The notes: generated by a model not told the origin, from the letters alone. A stretch of 64,000 bases of DNA from Blastococcus sp. VKM Ac-2987 (GCF_026967805.1 NZ_JAPVBG010000001.1:1240047-1304046), one strand, 5' to 3'; numbered from the stretch's first letter, positions 8,152 through 17,027 are shown. Made by a program: numbers and translations.

Positions 8152-9645
8152 TCAGTAGGCCCCGGAGCTGGAGAGCACGGCCCGTCCGGTCTTCCAGAGG
8201 ATGAGCAGGTCGAGGGCGAGCGACCAGTTCTCCACGTACCGCAGGTCCAGCCGGACGGACTCCTCCCACGACAGGTCGCTGCGGCCGGAGATCTGCCACA
8301 GACCGGTCAGGCCCGGCTTGACCAGCAGCCGTCGGCTGACCGACGTGTCGTAGCGCGCCACCTCGTCGGGCAGCGGCGGCCGCGGACCGACCAGCGACAT
8401 GGACCCGCCGAGCACGTTGAGCAGCTGGGGCAGCTCGTCCAGCGACAGGCGGCGCAGCAGCCGGCCGACCGGGGTCACCCGGGGGTCGGTCCGCATCTTG
8501 AACAGCAGGCCGTCCGAGATGTTGTCCTTCCGCAACTGCTCCAGCTGGCGGTCGGCGTCCACCACCATGCTGCGGAACTTGAGCATCGTGAACGGCTTCC
8601 CGTTGAGGCCGACGCGCTCCTGCCGGAACAGCACCGGCCCGGGGCTGGTGCAGGCGACAGCGGCGGCGATCAGCGCCAGGACCGGCGCGAGCAGCAGCAG
8701 CGCGACGCCCGCGACGACCCGGTCCAGCCCACCCTTGACCACCCGGCGCCAGCCCTCGAAGGAGGGCTGCTCGACCGCGAGCAGGGGCAGCCCCTCGAAG
8801 GGGCGGATGTGCAGCCGGGGACCGGCCACCTCGATGAGCCCGGGGGCCACCAGGAGCTCGATGCCGGTGCCCTCGAGCTGCCAGGACAGCTGCCGCAGGT
8901 ACTGCGCGGCGGTCTCGCTGGCCGAGGTGACCGCGATGGTGTCCGCGTCGTGCGCCGCCGCGAGGGCCAGCACGTCGTCGAGGCCACCGACCGGCACGCC
9001 GGCCAGGCCGGCCACCCGGACCCGGTCGGCCGGGGTCACCGCGGCCGCCACGACCTCCAGACCGGCGTACCGCTCGCGCTGCAGCCGGGTCACCAGCTCG
9101 AGAGCCGCTCCACCACGACCCACCACGACGACCCGCTTGGTGCATCGCCCGGCCGCCCGGAGCCCGCGCAGGCGGGCACGGGCCAGGAACCGGACGAGCA
9201 GGGTGGCGCCGGTCAGCGCGGGGATGGCGACGAGGACGAGGGCCCGGCTGAGTTCCAGGGCGGTGACGTAGGAGATGAAGCTGGCGGAGGCGAGGAGGAG
9301 GAAGCCGGCCCGGCCCACCCGCCGGTACTCGTCGCTGCCGGTGCCGTACACCCGCTCGGAGTAGGCGCCGGTGGCCCCGAGCAGCGGCGGCCAGGCGACC
9401 AGGAGGACCACCGCCGCCCACAGCAGCGGCGTACCGATCGCGATCTGGTCCGCGCGGGGCACGAGGACGGCGGCTCCGGCGACGCCGGCGAGCACGGTCT
9501 CCGTCGCGATCAGCGCGGCGGTGTAGTACCGCACCCAGGCGGGCGCCGGACGACGCGCGAGCGGCCTGGACGCCGGGTTCGACCTCCCGGACGCACCGGA
9601 CAGGACGTCGGCCCCGGTGCTCGCCTGGTGGCGTTCCAACAGCAT
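8152..9645 (-). CDS. Polyprenyl glycosylphosphotransferase (exopolysaccharide initiating enzyme)
   Basis: 497 residues in the WbaP/CpsE-type layout: four or five N-terminal membrane helices, a Rossmann-like CoA_binding_3 segment (about 165-280, with RVVVVGRGGAALEL), then the bacterial sugar transferase domain from about residue 300. Catalytic-domain landmarks are PVLFRQERVG, FTMLKFRSM, SLDELPQLLNVL, GPRPPLP and KPGLTGLWQI. It moves a sugar 1-phosphate from a UDP-sugar to undecaprenyl phosphate, starting each repeat unit of the polymer. It is the first gene of the cluster and has a 208-base upstream gap with a dyad at 9733-9760. No flippase, polymerase or chain-length gene is in the window; they may lie elsewhere. 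Confidence 0.93.
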   Translation of the reverse strand: MLLERHQASTGADVLSGASGRSNPASRPLARRPAPAWVRYYTAALIATETVLAGVAGAAVLVPRADQIAIGTPLLWAAVVLLVAWPPLLGATGAYSERVYGTGSDEYRRVGRAGFLLLASASFISYVTALELSRALVLVAIPALTGATLLVRFLARARLRGLRAAGRCTKRVVVVGRGGAALELVTRLQRERYAGLEVVAAAVTPADRVRVAGLAGVPVGGLDDVLALAAAHDADTIAVTSASETAAQYLRQLSWQLEGTGIELLVAPGLIEVAGPRLHIRPFEGLPLLAVEQPSFEGWRRVVKGGLDRVVAGVALLLLAPVLALIAAAVACTSPGPVLFRQERVGLNGKPFTMLKFRSMVVDADRQLEQLRKDNISDGLLFKMRTDPRVTPVGRLLRRLSLDELPQLLNVLGGSMSLVGPRPPLPDEVARYDTSVSRRLLVKPGLTGLWQISGRSDLSWEESVRLDLRYVENWSLALDLLILWKTGRAVLSSSGAY

Positions 9646-9732
9646 GCGTTCCCCCGAACGATCTCACTCACCGTGATCGGACCCGCACTCGGCGGTGGAT
9701 CACGAACGGCTGAGCAGCCACTTCTCGTGCGC

Positions 9733-9760
9733 GTGGGTGTTGATTGCGACCAACACTCAC
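9733..9760 (-). promoter_or_regulatory. Dyad upstream of the exopolysaccharide initiating gene
   Basis: GTGTTG-8 bases-CAACAC (9737-9742 and 9751-9756) extends to 10-base arms with a single mismatch. It lies about 90 bases before the sugar transferase start in a 208-base gap with no gene. The symmetry and spacing suit a dimeric repressor or activator site. The binding protein is unknown. Confidence 0.45.
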
Positions 9761-9853
9761 AGAGAGTCATCGAAAGGGTCAACGCGAATGGTGCCGCTTC
9801 ACCCGATCGGGCCGAACGGGTGCACCGGCCGCCGTTCTGGCGGAGGGGATCGG

Positions 9854-10420
9854 TCAGCTCCGGGGGTGGACCTGGTTCTGCGCGGCCTCGAGGCCGCCGG
9901 CGAGGAGCGCCTCGGCGGCGTCGGCCGCCTCGACGATCAGCAGGTCCAGCTCCTTGCGCTCGGTGGCCGAGAAGTCCTTGAGGACGAAGTCGGCCGGATC
10001 CTGCCGGCCGGGCGGCCGGCCGATGCCCACCCGCACGCGCAGGTAGTCCTTCGTGCCGGACGAGCGGGTGATCGACCGCAGGCCGTTGTGGCCGCCTTCG
10101 CCGCCGCCGCGCTTGAGCCGCACGGCCGAGAAGGGGATGTCGAGCTCGTCGTGGACGACGACGAGCTGCTCGGGCGGCAGCTTGTGGTAGTCCAGCAGGC
10201 CACGGACCGGGCTGCCGGACTCGTTCATGTAGGTCGACGGCACGGCGAGCACGACCCGCCGTCCGGCCAGCCGTCCCTCACCGGAGACCGCCCGGGCACG
10301 GGCGCCCTTGCCGGGGGTGAGCCGGATCCCGGCGCGCCGGGCCAGCTCGTCGACGACCATCGCGCCGACGTTGTGCCGGTTGCCGGCGTAGCCGGGGCCC
10401 GGGTTGCCCAGACCGACCAC
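9854..10420 (-). CDS. pth: Peptidyl-tRNA hydrolase
   Basis: Pth frees tRNA from prematurely released peptidyl-tRNA and is essential in bacteria. Visible family marks are [17 protein letters not shown] (catalytic His in NRHN), [16 protein letters not shown] and [12 protein letters not shown]. From GTG 10420 it is 188 residues, but this start removes most of the first beta strand (family proteins normally begin a few residues before VGLGNPG). The same frame continues upstream through PEGPFLV to a CTG at 10501 that has TGAGG before it, overlapping the rplY stop. The true start may therefore be non-standard. It lies directly after rplY, as in mycobacteria. Confidence 0.93.
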   Translation of the reverse strand: MVGLGNPGPGYAGNRHNVGAMVVDELARRAGIRLTPGKGARARAVSGEGRLAGRRVVLAVPSTYMNESGSPVRGLLDYHKLPPEQLVVVHDELDIPFSAVRLKRGGGEGGHNGLRSITRSSGTKDYLRVRVGIGRPPGRQDPADFVLKDFSATERKELDLLIVEAADAAEALLAGGLEAAQNQVHPRS

Positions 10421-10450
10421 GAGGAACGGGCCCTCGGGGACCGGGGACGC

Positions 10451-10483
10451 CGCAGGGGCGCCGGCGGTGCCGGCGCCCCTGCG
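10451..10483 (-). terminator. Perfect 15-bp hairpin between rplY and pth
   Basis: CGCAGGGGCGCCGGC (10451-10465) and its exact complement (10469-10483) are separated by 3 bases. With no T-run it could act as a Rho-independent-like stop, an attenuator, or simply coding sequence if pth starts at CTG 10501. Confidence 0.5.
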
Positions 10484-10509
10484 GGCCGTGCTCTCGGTCA
10501 GCGGATGCC

Positions 10510-11226
10510 TCAGCCGTTGTCGGCGGACTTCTCGGCCGAGTCCATCGACTCGCCGCTGCCCTGGTCCTGCGGCTCGGGCACGACGTCGCCCTCGCCGGCA
10601 CCCTCGGCCGCCTCGTCGGACTCCTCGCGCTCGATGCCGGCCTCGGCCTCGGCCTCGGCCAGCTCGGCCTCCAGCGCCTCGGCGGTGGGTGCACCCAGGA
10701 AGCCGATGACCAGCGCCTCCGGGTCGGTGATCAGCGTCGACCCGGCGGGCAGCACGAGGTCGCCGGCGGTGATGCCCTGACCGGCCTCGCGACCGGTGAC
10801 GTCGACCTCGATGCTCTCGGGCAGGCGGGTGGCGTCGGCCTCGACCGAGACGGTGTTGAGCTGGTGGTTCGGGATGGAGTCGGGCGCGGGCTGCCCGACG
10901 ATCACGATCGGCACGTCGACGGTGGTCTTCTCGCCGCGGCGGACGAGCAGCAGGTCGACGTGCTCGTGCTGGCGGGTCAGCGGGTCGCGCTGCACGGCCT
11001 TGGTCAGCGCCAGCTGGTCCTTGCCGTCCAGGGTGATGGTCAGCAGGACGTTGGAACCGCCGTTGCGCAGCGCCGCGGCGAACTCGCGGGCCGGCAGGGA
11101 CAGGTGGACGACGTCCTGGCCGTGCCCGTAGAGAACGGCCGGGACGCGGCCGGCACGGCGGGTGCGGCGGGCGCTGCCCTTGCCGAACTCGGTGCGGGTC
11201 TCGGCGTCGAGGCGGAAGTCGGCCAC
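10510..11226 (-). CDS. rplY: 50S ribosomal protein L25 (long CTC/TL5 form)
   Basis: 238 residues. The N-terminal L25 domain that binds 5S rRNA (about 1-95) includes [21 protein letters not shown]. It is followed by the TL5-type beta domain (about 100-185) and a long acidic Ala/Glu-rich tail. The long form is usual in Actinobacteria, where it is also called Ctc, a general stress protein. GTG 11226 is chosen because GAGGAG precedes it and the protein then begins [10 protein letters not shown]; longer in-frame starts lack family similarity. Peptidyl-tRNA hydrolase follows on the same strand. Confidence 0.93.
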   Translation of the reverse strand: MADFRLDAETRTEFGKGSARRTRRAGRVPAVLYGHGQDVVHLSLPAREFAAALRNGGSNVLLTITLDGKDQLALTKAVQRDPLTRQHEHVDLLLVRRGEKTTVDVPIVIVGQPAPDSIPNHQLNTVSVEADATRLPESIEVDVTGREAGQGITAGDLVLPAGSTLITDPEALVIGFLGAPTAEALEAELAEAEAEAGIEREESDEAAEGAGEGDVVPEPQDQGSGESMDSAEKSADNG

Positions 11227-11358
11227 GGTGGTGTGCTCCTCAGAAGAGTGGATCGGTCTGCGGTCCGGCGACCGGGCGCAGCACACCCCACGGGGCACAC
11301 GCACGTCGATCACGGAGTACGGGCGGACCGTCTCCCTCGCCGGGCAACGGGAGACAGG

Positions 11359-12426
11359 TTACCCCAGCGAGCCGGGGTGCCGGTCGCGCCCCTGCCTCCG
11401 GCGGGCCAGGACCGCGTCGAGCACCAGGCGGGCGCACGCCTCGACGTCCCTGCCCGTGGTGTCGACGGTGATCTCGGCGTCGGTGGGCACCTCGTAGGGA
11501 TCGCTGATGCCGGTGAACGCCGGGATCTCCCCACGGCGCGCCTTCGCGTAGAGCCCCTTGCGGTCCCGGGCCTCGCACTCGGCCAGCGGGGTGGCGACGT
11601 GCACCAGCACGAAGCTGTCCCGCCCGGCCTGGGCCGCCACCTCGCGCCGGACGTCGGCCCGCACGGCGGCGTACGGGGCGATCGGCGCGCAGACGGCGAT
11701 CCCGCCGTGCTTGGCGACCTGCGCGGCCACCCAGCCGATCCGCCGCACGTTGGTGTCGCGGTCCTGCTGCGAGAAGCCGAGCCCCGCCGACAGGTGGGAG
11801 CGGACCTCGTCGCCGTCGAGCAGCGTGACGGTGGAGCCGGCCTCGAGCAGCAGCTCCACCACCCGCCCGGCGATCGTCGACTTGCCCGCCCCGGACAGGC
11901 CGGTGAAGAACAGCACCGTGCCGCCCGTCCGGGCCGGCTCCGGGTCGACCCGGTCGCCCAGGAGGGTGCCGCCGTACCGCGCGGCCAGGTCGGCCCAGGC
12001 CACCTCCGGGGAGGCGGCGGTCACCGGCACGAGCACCAGCTCGACCTCGCGCCCGGCCTCGCGGACGCCGGCCCACGCGGCGGCGCCGGCGGAGACCGAG
12101 GCGGAGTCGGCCGGGGTCCCGGCCACCGGCAGCAGCGCGAGCACCTGCGCGGGCAGCTCCGCCGGGTCGGCGGGAGGCCGGCCGACCCAGGCCGCCGGGG
12201 CCGTCCACCCGCGCTCGGCCAGCCGCCGCGCGACCGTGGCGGGTGAGCGCCACCGCGGGAGCTCGGCCACCACCAGCCCGTCGCCCTCGCGGACGGCCAC
12301 CGGCACGCCCTGGGCGTCCTCGAAGTCGTCGCCGGGAGGCAGGTCGGGCACCGCCGCGGCCAGGCCGAAGGAGTAGCGGGCCACGGCGGCGACCTGGGCG
12401 TCACCGAGTCGGGAGCGGGCTGGCAC
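11359..12426 (-). CDS. cysC: Adenylyl-sulfate kinase with unusual N-terminal extension
   Basis: 355 residues. The C-terminal half (from about 168) is an APS kinase: P-loop GLSGAGKST at about 176-184, DGDEVR, DRDTNVRRIGWVA, and FTGISDPYEVP. It phosphorylates adenylyl sulfate to PAPS. The first about 165 residues match nothing I can name with confidence; phrases such as DFEDAQGVPVAV recall the N-terminal part of ATP sulfurylase, so it may be a worn relative of a Sat-CysC fusion. No cysD or cysN is nearby. GTG 12426 has GGGAGG at a normal distance, whereas ATG 12435 would have it touching the codon. It sits alone between prs and rplY, after a hairpin. Confidence 0.8.
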   Translation of the reverse strand: MPARSRLGDAQVAAVARYSFGLAAAVPDLPPGDDFEDAQGVPVAVREGDGLVVAELPRWRSPATVARRLAERGWTAPAAWVGRPPADPAELPAQVLALLPVAGTPADSASVSAGAAAWAGVREAGREVELVLVPVTAASPEVAWADLAARYGGTLLGDRVDPEPARTGGTVLFFTGLSGAGKSTIAGRVVELLLEAGSTVTLLDGDEVRSHLSAGLGFSQQDRDTNVRRIGWVAAQVAKHGGIAVCAPIAPYAAVRADVRREVAAQAGRDSFVLVHVATPLAECEARDRKGLYAKARRGEIPAFTGISDPYEVPTDAEITVDTTGRDVEACARLVLDAVLARRRQGRDRHPGSLG

Positions 12427-12439
12427 GCCGGCCATCCTC

Positions 12440-12469
12440 CCAGGGCGCCGTGCGCCCCCGGCGCCCTGG
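12440..12469 (-). terminator. Hairpin after prs
   Basis: A perfect 10-bp stem (12440-12449 with 12460-12469, CCAGGGCGCC and its complement) with a 10-base loop starts 13 bases past the prs stop. The T-run is missing, as is usual in this GC range. Confidence 0.55.
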
Positions 12470-12481
12470 CGGGTCAGCGGC

Positions 12482-13462
12482 TCAGCTGGCCCCGTCGAAC
12501 AGGCTGGTGACCGAGCCGTCCTCGAAGACCTCCTTGATCGCGCGCGCCAGCAGCGGGGCGATCGAGAGGACGGTGAGCTTGTCGAAGTGGCGCTCCGGCT
12601 CGATCGGCAGCGTGTTGGTCACGATGACCTCGCTGACCTTGCTGTTGGACAGCCGCTCGACCGCGGCGCCCGACAGCACGCCGTGCGTGGCCGTGACGAT
12701 CACGTCCGCGGCACCGGCGTCGAAGAGCGTCTCGGCGGCCTTCACGATCGTGCCGCCGGTGTCGATCATGTCGTCGACCAGGATGCAGACCCGGCCCTCG
12801 ACCTCGCCGACCACGCGGTTGGCGACGACCTCGTTGGCGACCAGCGGGTCGCGGGTCTTGTGGATGAAGGCCAGCGGGGTGCCGCCGAGCTTGTCGCTCC
12901 AGCGCTCGGAGACCCGGACCCGGCCGGAGTCGGGCGAGACGACGGTGATGTCGCGGTCGCCCCAGCGCTCGCACACGTGCTTGACCAGCAGGTCGAGGGC
13001 GAAGAGGTGGTCGACGGGGCCGTCGAAGAAGCCCTGGATCTGGGCGGTGTGCAGGTCCACGGTCATCAGCCGGTCGGCGCCCGCGGTCTTGAACATGTCG
13101 GCGACCAGGCGGGCGGAGATGGGCTCGCGGCCGCGGTGCTTCTTGTCCTGCCGGGCGTAGGGGAAGAACGGCGCCACGACGGTGATCCGCTTGGCCGACG
13201 CGCGCTTGAGCGCGTCCACCATGATCAGCTGCTCCATGAGCCAGGTGTTGATCGGGGCGGTGTGGCTCTGCACCACGAAGGCGTCGCAGCCGCGCACCGA
13301 CTCCTCGAACCGCACGAAGAGCTCGCCGTTGGCGAACTCGTAGGAGGCCGTGGGGGTGGGCGTCACGCCCAGGTGACCGGCGATCTCGTCGGTCAGCGCC
13401 GGGTAGGCCCGACCGGAGAAGAGCATCATGCTCTTGCTGTTCGCCTGCCGGATGGCACTCAT
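12482..13462 (-). CDS. prs: Ribose-phosphate diphosphokinase
   Basis: 326 residues, full length for a class I PRPP synthetase, which makes 5-phosphoribosyl 1-diphosphate from ribose 5-phosphate and ATP for nucleotide, His, Trp and NAD synthesis. Seen are FANGELFVRFEESVRG, the flexible-loop and metal region PYARQDKKHRGREPISA, TVDLHTAQIQGFFDGPVDHL and the PRPP-binding signature VDDMIDTGGTI. ATG 13462 follows glmU by 13 bases, which keeps the glmU-prs pair found in many Gram-positive genomes. UDP-GlcNAc and PRPP supply are then co-expressed. Confidence 0.96.
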   Translation of the reverse strand: MSAIRQANSKSMMLFSGRAYPALTDEIAGHLGVTPTPTASYEFANGELFVRFEESVRGCDAFVVQSHTAPINTWLMEQLIMVDALKRASAKRITVVAPFFPYARQDKKHRGREPISARLVADMFKTAGADRLMTVDLHTAQIQGFFDGPVDHLFALDLLVKHVCERWGDRDITVVSPDSGRVRVSERWSDKLGGTPLAFIHKTRDPLVANEVVANRVVGEVEGRVCILVDDMIDTGGTIVKAAETLFDAGAADVIVTATHGVLSGAAVERLSNSKVSEVIVTNTLPIEPERHFDKLTVLSIAPLLARAIKEVFEDGSVTSLFDGAS

Positions 13463-13475
13463 CGGCTCGCTGTCC

Positions 13476-14987
13476 CTAGCTGTCGGAGTCCGCACGGGAG
13501 GACTCGGACCGGTCCTCCCGGGGTGCCTCGGTCCGGCTCTCGGCCGCTGCCGCGGCCTCCGCAGCGGGCGTTCCGGACCGTCGGCGACGCACCCAGCCTG
13601 CCACATTCCGCTGGGGTGCCCGAGCGACGGCCATGGCGCCCGGGGGGACGTCGGAGGTGATGACCGACCCGGCGGCGGTGTAGGCGCCGTCCCCCACCGT
13701 GACCGGCGCCACGAGCATGGTGTCGGAGCCGACCCGCACGTGGTCGCCGATGGTCGTCCGGTGCTTGGCCACGCCGTCGTAGTTGACGAAGACGGTGGCC
13801 GCGCCGATGTTCGCGCCCCGGCCGATGGTGGCGTCGCCGACGTAGGACAGGTGCGGCACCTTCGACCCCTCCCCCACCTCCACGTTCTTGGTCTCCACGA
13901 AGGCGCCGACCTTGGCGCGGCCTGCCAGCCGCGTGCCCGGGCGCAGGTAGCTGAACGGGCCGACGACGGACTCCGGCCCGATGACCGCGCCGAGGCAGTG
14001 CGACCGGACGACGGAGGCACCCTCTCCCACCTCGGTGTCGACCAGCGTCGTGTCCGGTCCCACCTGCGCGGCCGCACCGACCGAGGTCGCCCCTTCGAGC
14101 TGGGTGCCGGGCTTCAGGACGGCGTCGGGGCCCACCGAGACCGTGACGTCGACCCAGGTGGTCGCCGGGTCGACGACGGTGACCCCGCTGCGCATCAGCT
14201 CGTCGAGCACCCGGTCGTTGAGGGTCCGCCGGCGGGCGGCGAGCTCCCGGCGGTCGTTGCAGCCGAGGACGTCGTCCGGGTCGTCGGCGCGCACCGCGGC
14301 CGTGGGCGCACCGCCGGCGACCAGCGGGGCGAGCGCGTCGGTCAGGTACTGCTCGCCCTGCGCGTTCGACGAGCCGAGCCCGGCCAGCACCCGTCGTAGC
14401 GTGCCGGCGTCGGCGACGTAGACGCCCGCGTTGACCTCGCGGATCGCCCGCTGCTCCGCCGTGGCGTCGCGCTCCTCGACGATGGCCTGCGGCGCACCGC
14501 GCCCGTCCCGGACGATCCGGCCGAGCCCGGTCGGGTCGTCGACCTCGGCGGTCAGGACGGTGAAGACGCTGCCGGCCGCGTCGTGCGCCGCCACGAGAGC
14601 CTGGAGCGTCCGGGCCGTCAGCAGCGGGGAGTCCCCGTTGACGATGAGGACGGCGCCCTCGAGGTCGGGCACGGCGGCCAGCGCGACGGCGGCGGCGTGG
14701 CCCGAGCCGAGCTGCTCCTCCTGGAGGACGGGCAGCGCGGCGGGCGCGACCTGCGCCAGGTGCTGCTCCACCTGGTCCCGACCGGAGCCCACGACGACGA
14801 CGGTCGCGCCGGCGCGCAGCGGCGCGGCGGCCGCGAGCACGTGGCCGAGCATGCTGCGCCCCCCGAGGGCGTGCAGCACCTTGGGGCGCGACGAGCGCAT
14901 GCGCGTGCCCTGCCCGGCGGCCAGGACCACGACGGCGGCCACGGGCGGAACGGGTGCGGGGGTGGCAGCGGGCTGCACGTGGGTCAC
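13476..14987 (-). CDS. glmU: Bifunctional GlmU (GlcNAc-1-P uridyltransferase / GlcN-1-P acetyltransferase)
   Basis: 503 residues. The N-terminal uridyltransferase domain starts with VVVLAAGQGTRMRSSRPKVL (nucleotide binding) and carries NGDSPLL. From about residue 255 the left-handed beta helix of the acetyltransferase runs through hexapeptide repeats to GAMAVARAPQRN. A charged Ala/Glu/Arg tail follows, as in mycobacteria. It makes UDP-GlcNAc for peptidoglycan. GTG 14987 has GAGGAG upstream and yields a natural start; the frame stays open further but would run into the tRNA. It is probably transcribed with prs and downstream of tRNA-Gln. Confidence 0.95.
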   Translation of the reverse strand: MTHVQPAATPAPVPPVAAVVVLAAGQGTRMRSSRPKVLHALGGRSMLGHVLAAAAPLRAGATVVVVGSGRDQVEQHLAQVAPAALPVLQEEQLGSGHAAAVALAAVPDLEGAVLIVNGDSPLLTARTLQALVAAHDAAGSVFTVLTAEVDDPTGLGRIVRDGRGAPQAIVEERDATAEQRAIREVNAGVYVADAGTLRRVLAGLGSSNAQGEQYLTDALAPLVAGGAPTAAVRADDPDDVLGCNDRRELAARRRTLNDRVLDELMRSGVTVVDPATTWVDVTVSVGPDAVLKPGTQLEGATSVGAAAQVGPDTTLVDTEVGEGASVVRSHCLGAVIGPESVVGPFSYLRPGTRLAGRAKVGAFVETKNVEVGEGSKVPHLSYVGDATIGRGANIGAATVFVNYDGVAKHRTTIGDHVRVGSDTMLVAPVTVGDGAYTAAGSVITSDVPPGAMAVARAPQRNVAGWVRRRRSGTPAAEAAAAAESRTEAPREDRSESSRADSDS

Positions 14988-15021
14988 GGATCTCCTCGGT
15001 CGGCGACGACGGACGGCTGGC

Positions 15022-15097
15022 TGGCTGGGGGACTCGGACTCGAACCGAGACTGCACGGCACCAAAGGCCGGCGGGCTGCCGATTACCCCATCCCCCA
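15022..15097 (-). tRNA. tRNA-Gln (anticodon UUG)
   Basis: The minus strand folds as a cloverleaf: acceptor TGGGGGA with TCCCCCA, D arm GGGTAATCGGCAGCCC, anticodon loop CTTTGGT (UUG), T arm CTCGG-TTCGAGT-CCGAG, and an encoded CCA (15022-15024). The outermost anticodon-stem pair (C27-U43) does not match. It lies 34 bases upstream of glmU. Confidence 0.93.
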
Positions 15098-15304
15098 CAC
15101 CGGTGCCGCTGCCGGCCCGGGGGCGCCGGTGCACCGGCGCCCGGAGCGAGCCTAGGGCCCGAGGGCCGGAGCGGGCATCTGCCCCGGGGGGCGGCCGCTC
15201 CGCCGCTCCGGTCGCCGGCTTCCCTACGGTCCCGTAGGTTACGGCTACGGAGCCGGGCCAGAGCCGCGCCGGCCGCATCCCACCTCGGTCGCCCCGGAGG
15301 CCCC

Positions 15305-16297
15305 TTGTCCGCTCCTGCTCGTACCCGGCCCTTGGCGCCACCGCGCGCCGCAGAACCGCACGCCGGGTTGCCGGCCAACGCGATCGGCCGGCGCAAGAGC
15401 GTCCTCGAGATCGTGACGCTCTACGCCTTCGTGGTCGTGCCGTTCCTGGCGATCGCGGCGATCGTCCCGGCCGTGTGGGGCTGGGGGCTGTCCTGGCTCG
15501 ACGTCGGGCTCGCCGTCGGCTTCTACTTCTTCACGCTGCTCGGCGTGACCGTGGGCTACCACCGGTACTTCACGCACGGCTCCTTCAAGGCCAAGCGCCC
15601 CCTGCGGCTGCTGCTGGCCGTCGCGGGCTCGATGGCCGTGCAGGGCCCGGTCGTGCAGTGGGTGGCCGACCACCGGCGGCACCACGCCTTCTCCGACCGC
15701 GACGGCGACCCGCACTCGCCGTGGCGCTACGGCACCGACGCCCGCGCCCTGCTCAAGGGCATGTTCCACGCCCACCTCGGCTGGCTGTTCGAGCGGCGCA
15801 AGACCAGCCAGGAGCGCTACGCCCCCGACCTGATGAAGGACTCCGCGCTGGTCACCACCGACCGGCTGTTCACGGTGTGGGCGGCGATCAGCCTCTTCCT
15901 CCCGGCCGTCATCGGCGGTCTGGTGACGGCGAGCTGGGCGGGCGCCTGGACGGCCTTCTTCTGGGCGGGCCTGGTCCGCATCGGGCTGCTGCACCACGTC
16001 ACGTGGTCGATCAACTCGGTCTGCCACGTCGTCGGCGACCGCCCGTTCGTCTCCCCCGGCCGCGACCGGGCGACGAACTTCTGGCCGCTGGCGATCCTCA
16101 GCGCGGGCGAGTCGTGGCACAACCTGCACCACGCCGACCCGACCTGCGCCCGGCACGGTGTGCTGCGCGGTCAGATCGACATCAGCGCCCGCACCATCTG
16201 GGTCTTCGAGAAGCTCGGCTGGGCGTGGAACGTGAAGTGGCCCGACCCGGTGCGGCTCGCGGCCAAGCGTCGCGTCCCCGCTGCGGCGACCAGCTGA
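15305..16297 (+). CDS. Acyl-CoA / fatty acid desaturase
   Basis: 330 residues with the three histidine boxes that bind the di-iron centre of membrane desaturases: HRYFTH (about 86-91), HRRHH (123-127) and HNLHH (about 272-276). Hydrophobic pairs of helices lie at about 37-82, 100-118 and 190-230. It introduces a double bond, usually delta-9, into an acyl chain at the membrane using O2 and an electron donor. The TTG start at 15305 has GGAGG five bases upstream; other in-frame starts lack a site. A TetR regulator follows 88 bases on, past a strong hairpin. No ferredoxin or reductase is adjacent. Confidence 0.92.
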   Translation: MSAPARTRPLAPPRAAEPHAGLPANAIGRRKSVLEIVTLYAFVVVPFLAIAAIVPAVWGWGLSWLDVGLAVGFYFFTLLGVTVGYHRYFTHGSFKAKRPLRLLLAVAGSMAVQGPVVQWVADHRRHHAFSDRDGDPHSPWRYGTDARALLKGMFHAHLGWLFERRKTSQERYAPDLMKDSALVTTDRLFTVWAAISLFLPAVIGGLVTASWAGAWTAFFWAGLVRIGLLHHVTWSINSVCHVVGDRPFVSPGRDRATNFWPLAILSAGESWHNLHHADPTCARHGVLRGQIDISARTIWVFEKLGWAWNVKWPDPVRLAAKRRVPAAATS

Positions 16298-16318
16298 CGG
16301 TCCCCTCCCCGGCGTCTC

Positions 16319-16361
16319 CTCCGCCCGGGCCCCCCGGTATCTCCCGGGTGCCCGGGCGGAG
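16319..16361 (+). terminator. Hairpin after the desaturase
   Basis: A 12-bp perfect stem (16319-16330 with 16350-16361, CTCCGCCCGGGC and its complement) has a 19-base loop that itself contains CCGGG. It begins 22 bases past the desaturase stop and should separate it from the TetR gene. Confidence 0.6.
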
Positions 16362-16385
16362 CCGTCTTCCGGGCACGATGGCCCC

Positions 16386-17027
16386 GTGAGCACGCGGAGC
16401 GCGGCGTCCCCGGCCGGGTCCCGTCCACGGCGGGGCCGGGTCCGCATGACCGGTCCCGAGCGGCGCAGCCAGCTGCTCGACGTGGGCCGCGAGCTGTTCG
16501 CCCTCAAGGGGTTCGACGCCACCTCCGTCGAGGAGATCGCCGCGCACGCCGAGGTGAGCAAGCCCGTCGTCTACGAGCACTTCGGCGGCAAGGAGGGGCT
16601 GCACGCCGACGTCGTCGACCGGGAGATGCACCGCCTGGTCGACCGGTTCGGCACCGCCCTCTCGGCACCCGGCCAGCCCCGTGAGCTGCTCGAGCGCGCC
16701 GCCCTGGTCCTCCTCGACTACATCGAGGCGGACACCGACGGCTTCCGGGTGCTCACCCGCGACGCACCGGTGACCAGCGGCGGCGGCTCGTTCGGGTCGC
16801 TGATCGGCGACCTCGCCCACCAGGTGGAGCACGTCCTGGCCCGGGAGTTCGCCGCCCGCGGCTACCGGCCGGAGCTGGCCCCGCTCTACAGCCAGGCGCT
16901 GGTAGGCATGGTGGCGCTGGTCGGTCAGTGGTGGCTGGAGACGCGCTCCCCGGGCAAGCACGAGGTGGCCGCCCAGCTGGTCAACCTGGCCTACAACGGG
17001 CTGTCCCGCCTCGACCCGCACCCGTAG
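16386..17027 (+). CDS. TetR family transcriptional regulator
   Basis: 213 residues. The helix-turn-helix is at about 22-66: RRSQLLDVGRELFALKGFDATSVEEIA then HAEVSKPVVYEHFGGKEGL. The C-terminal ligand domain contains LEARA-like helices and VGQWWLE. A TetR gene also lies beside glmU/ispE-region genes in mycobacteria (Rv1019 position), and the family includes fatty-acid regulators such as FasR, so control of the desaturase is a fair guess but not shown. GTG 16386 has no clear ribosome binding site; ATG 16446 (MTGPERRS) is a possible shorter start. Confidence 0.88.
   Translation: MSTRSAASPAGSRPRRGRVRMTGPERRSQLLDVGRELFALKGFDATSVEEIAAHAEVSKPVVYEHFGGKEGLHADVVDREMHRLVDRFGTALSAPGQPRELLERAALVLLDYIEADTDGFRVLTRDAPVTSGGGSFGSLIGDLAHQVEHVLAREFAARGYRPELAPLYSQALVGMVALVGQWWLETRSPGKHEVAAQLVNLAYNGLSRLDPHP

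Noticed and set aside
6752-9667. 971-codon minus-strand frame joining the DUF1972 transferase to upstream sequence
   Set aside because: The upstream part is a shifted frame of the sugar transferase gene; the real start with a ribosome binding site is ATG 7996.
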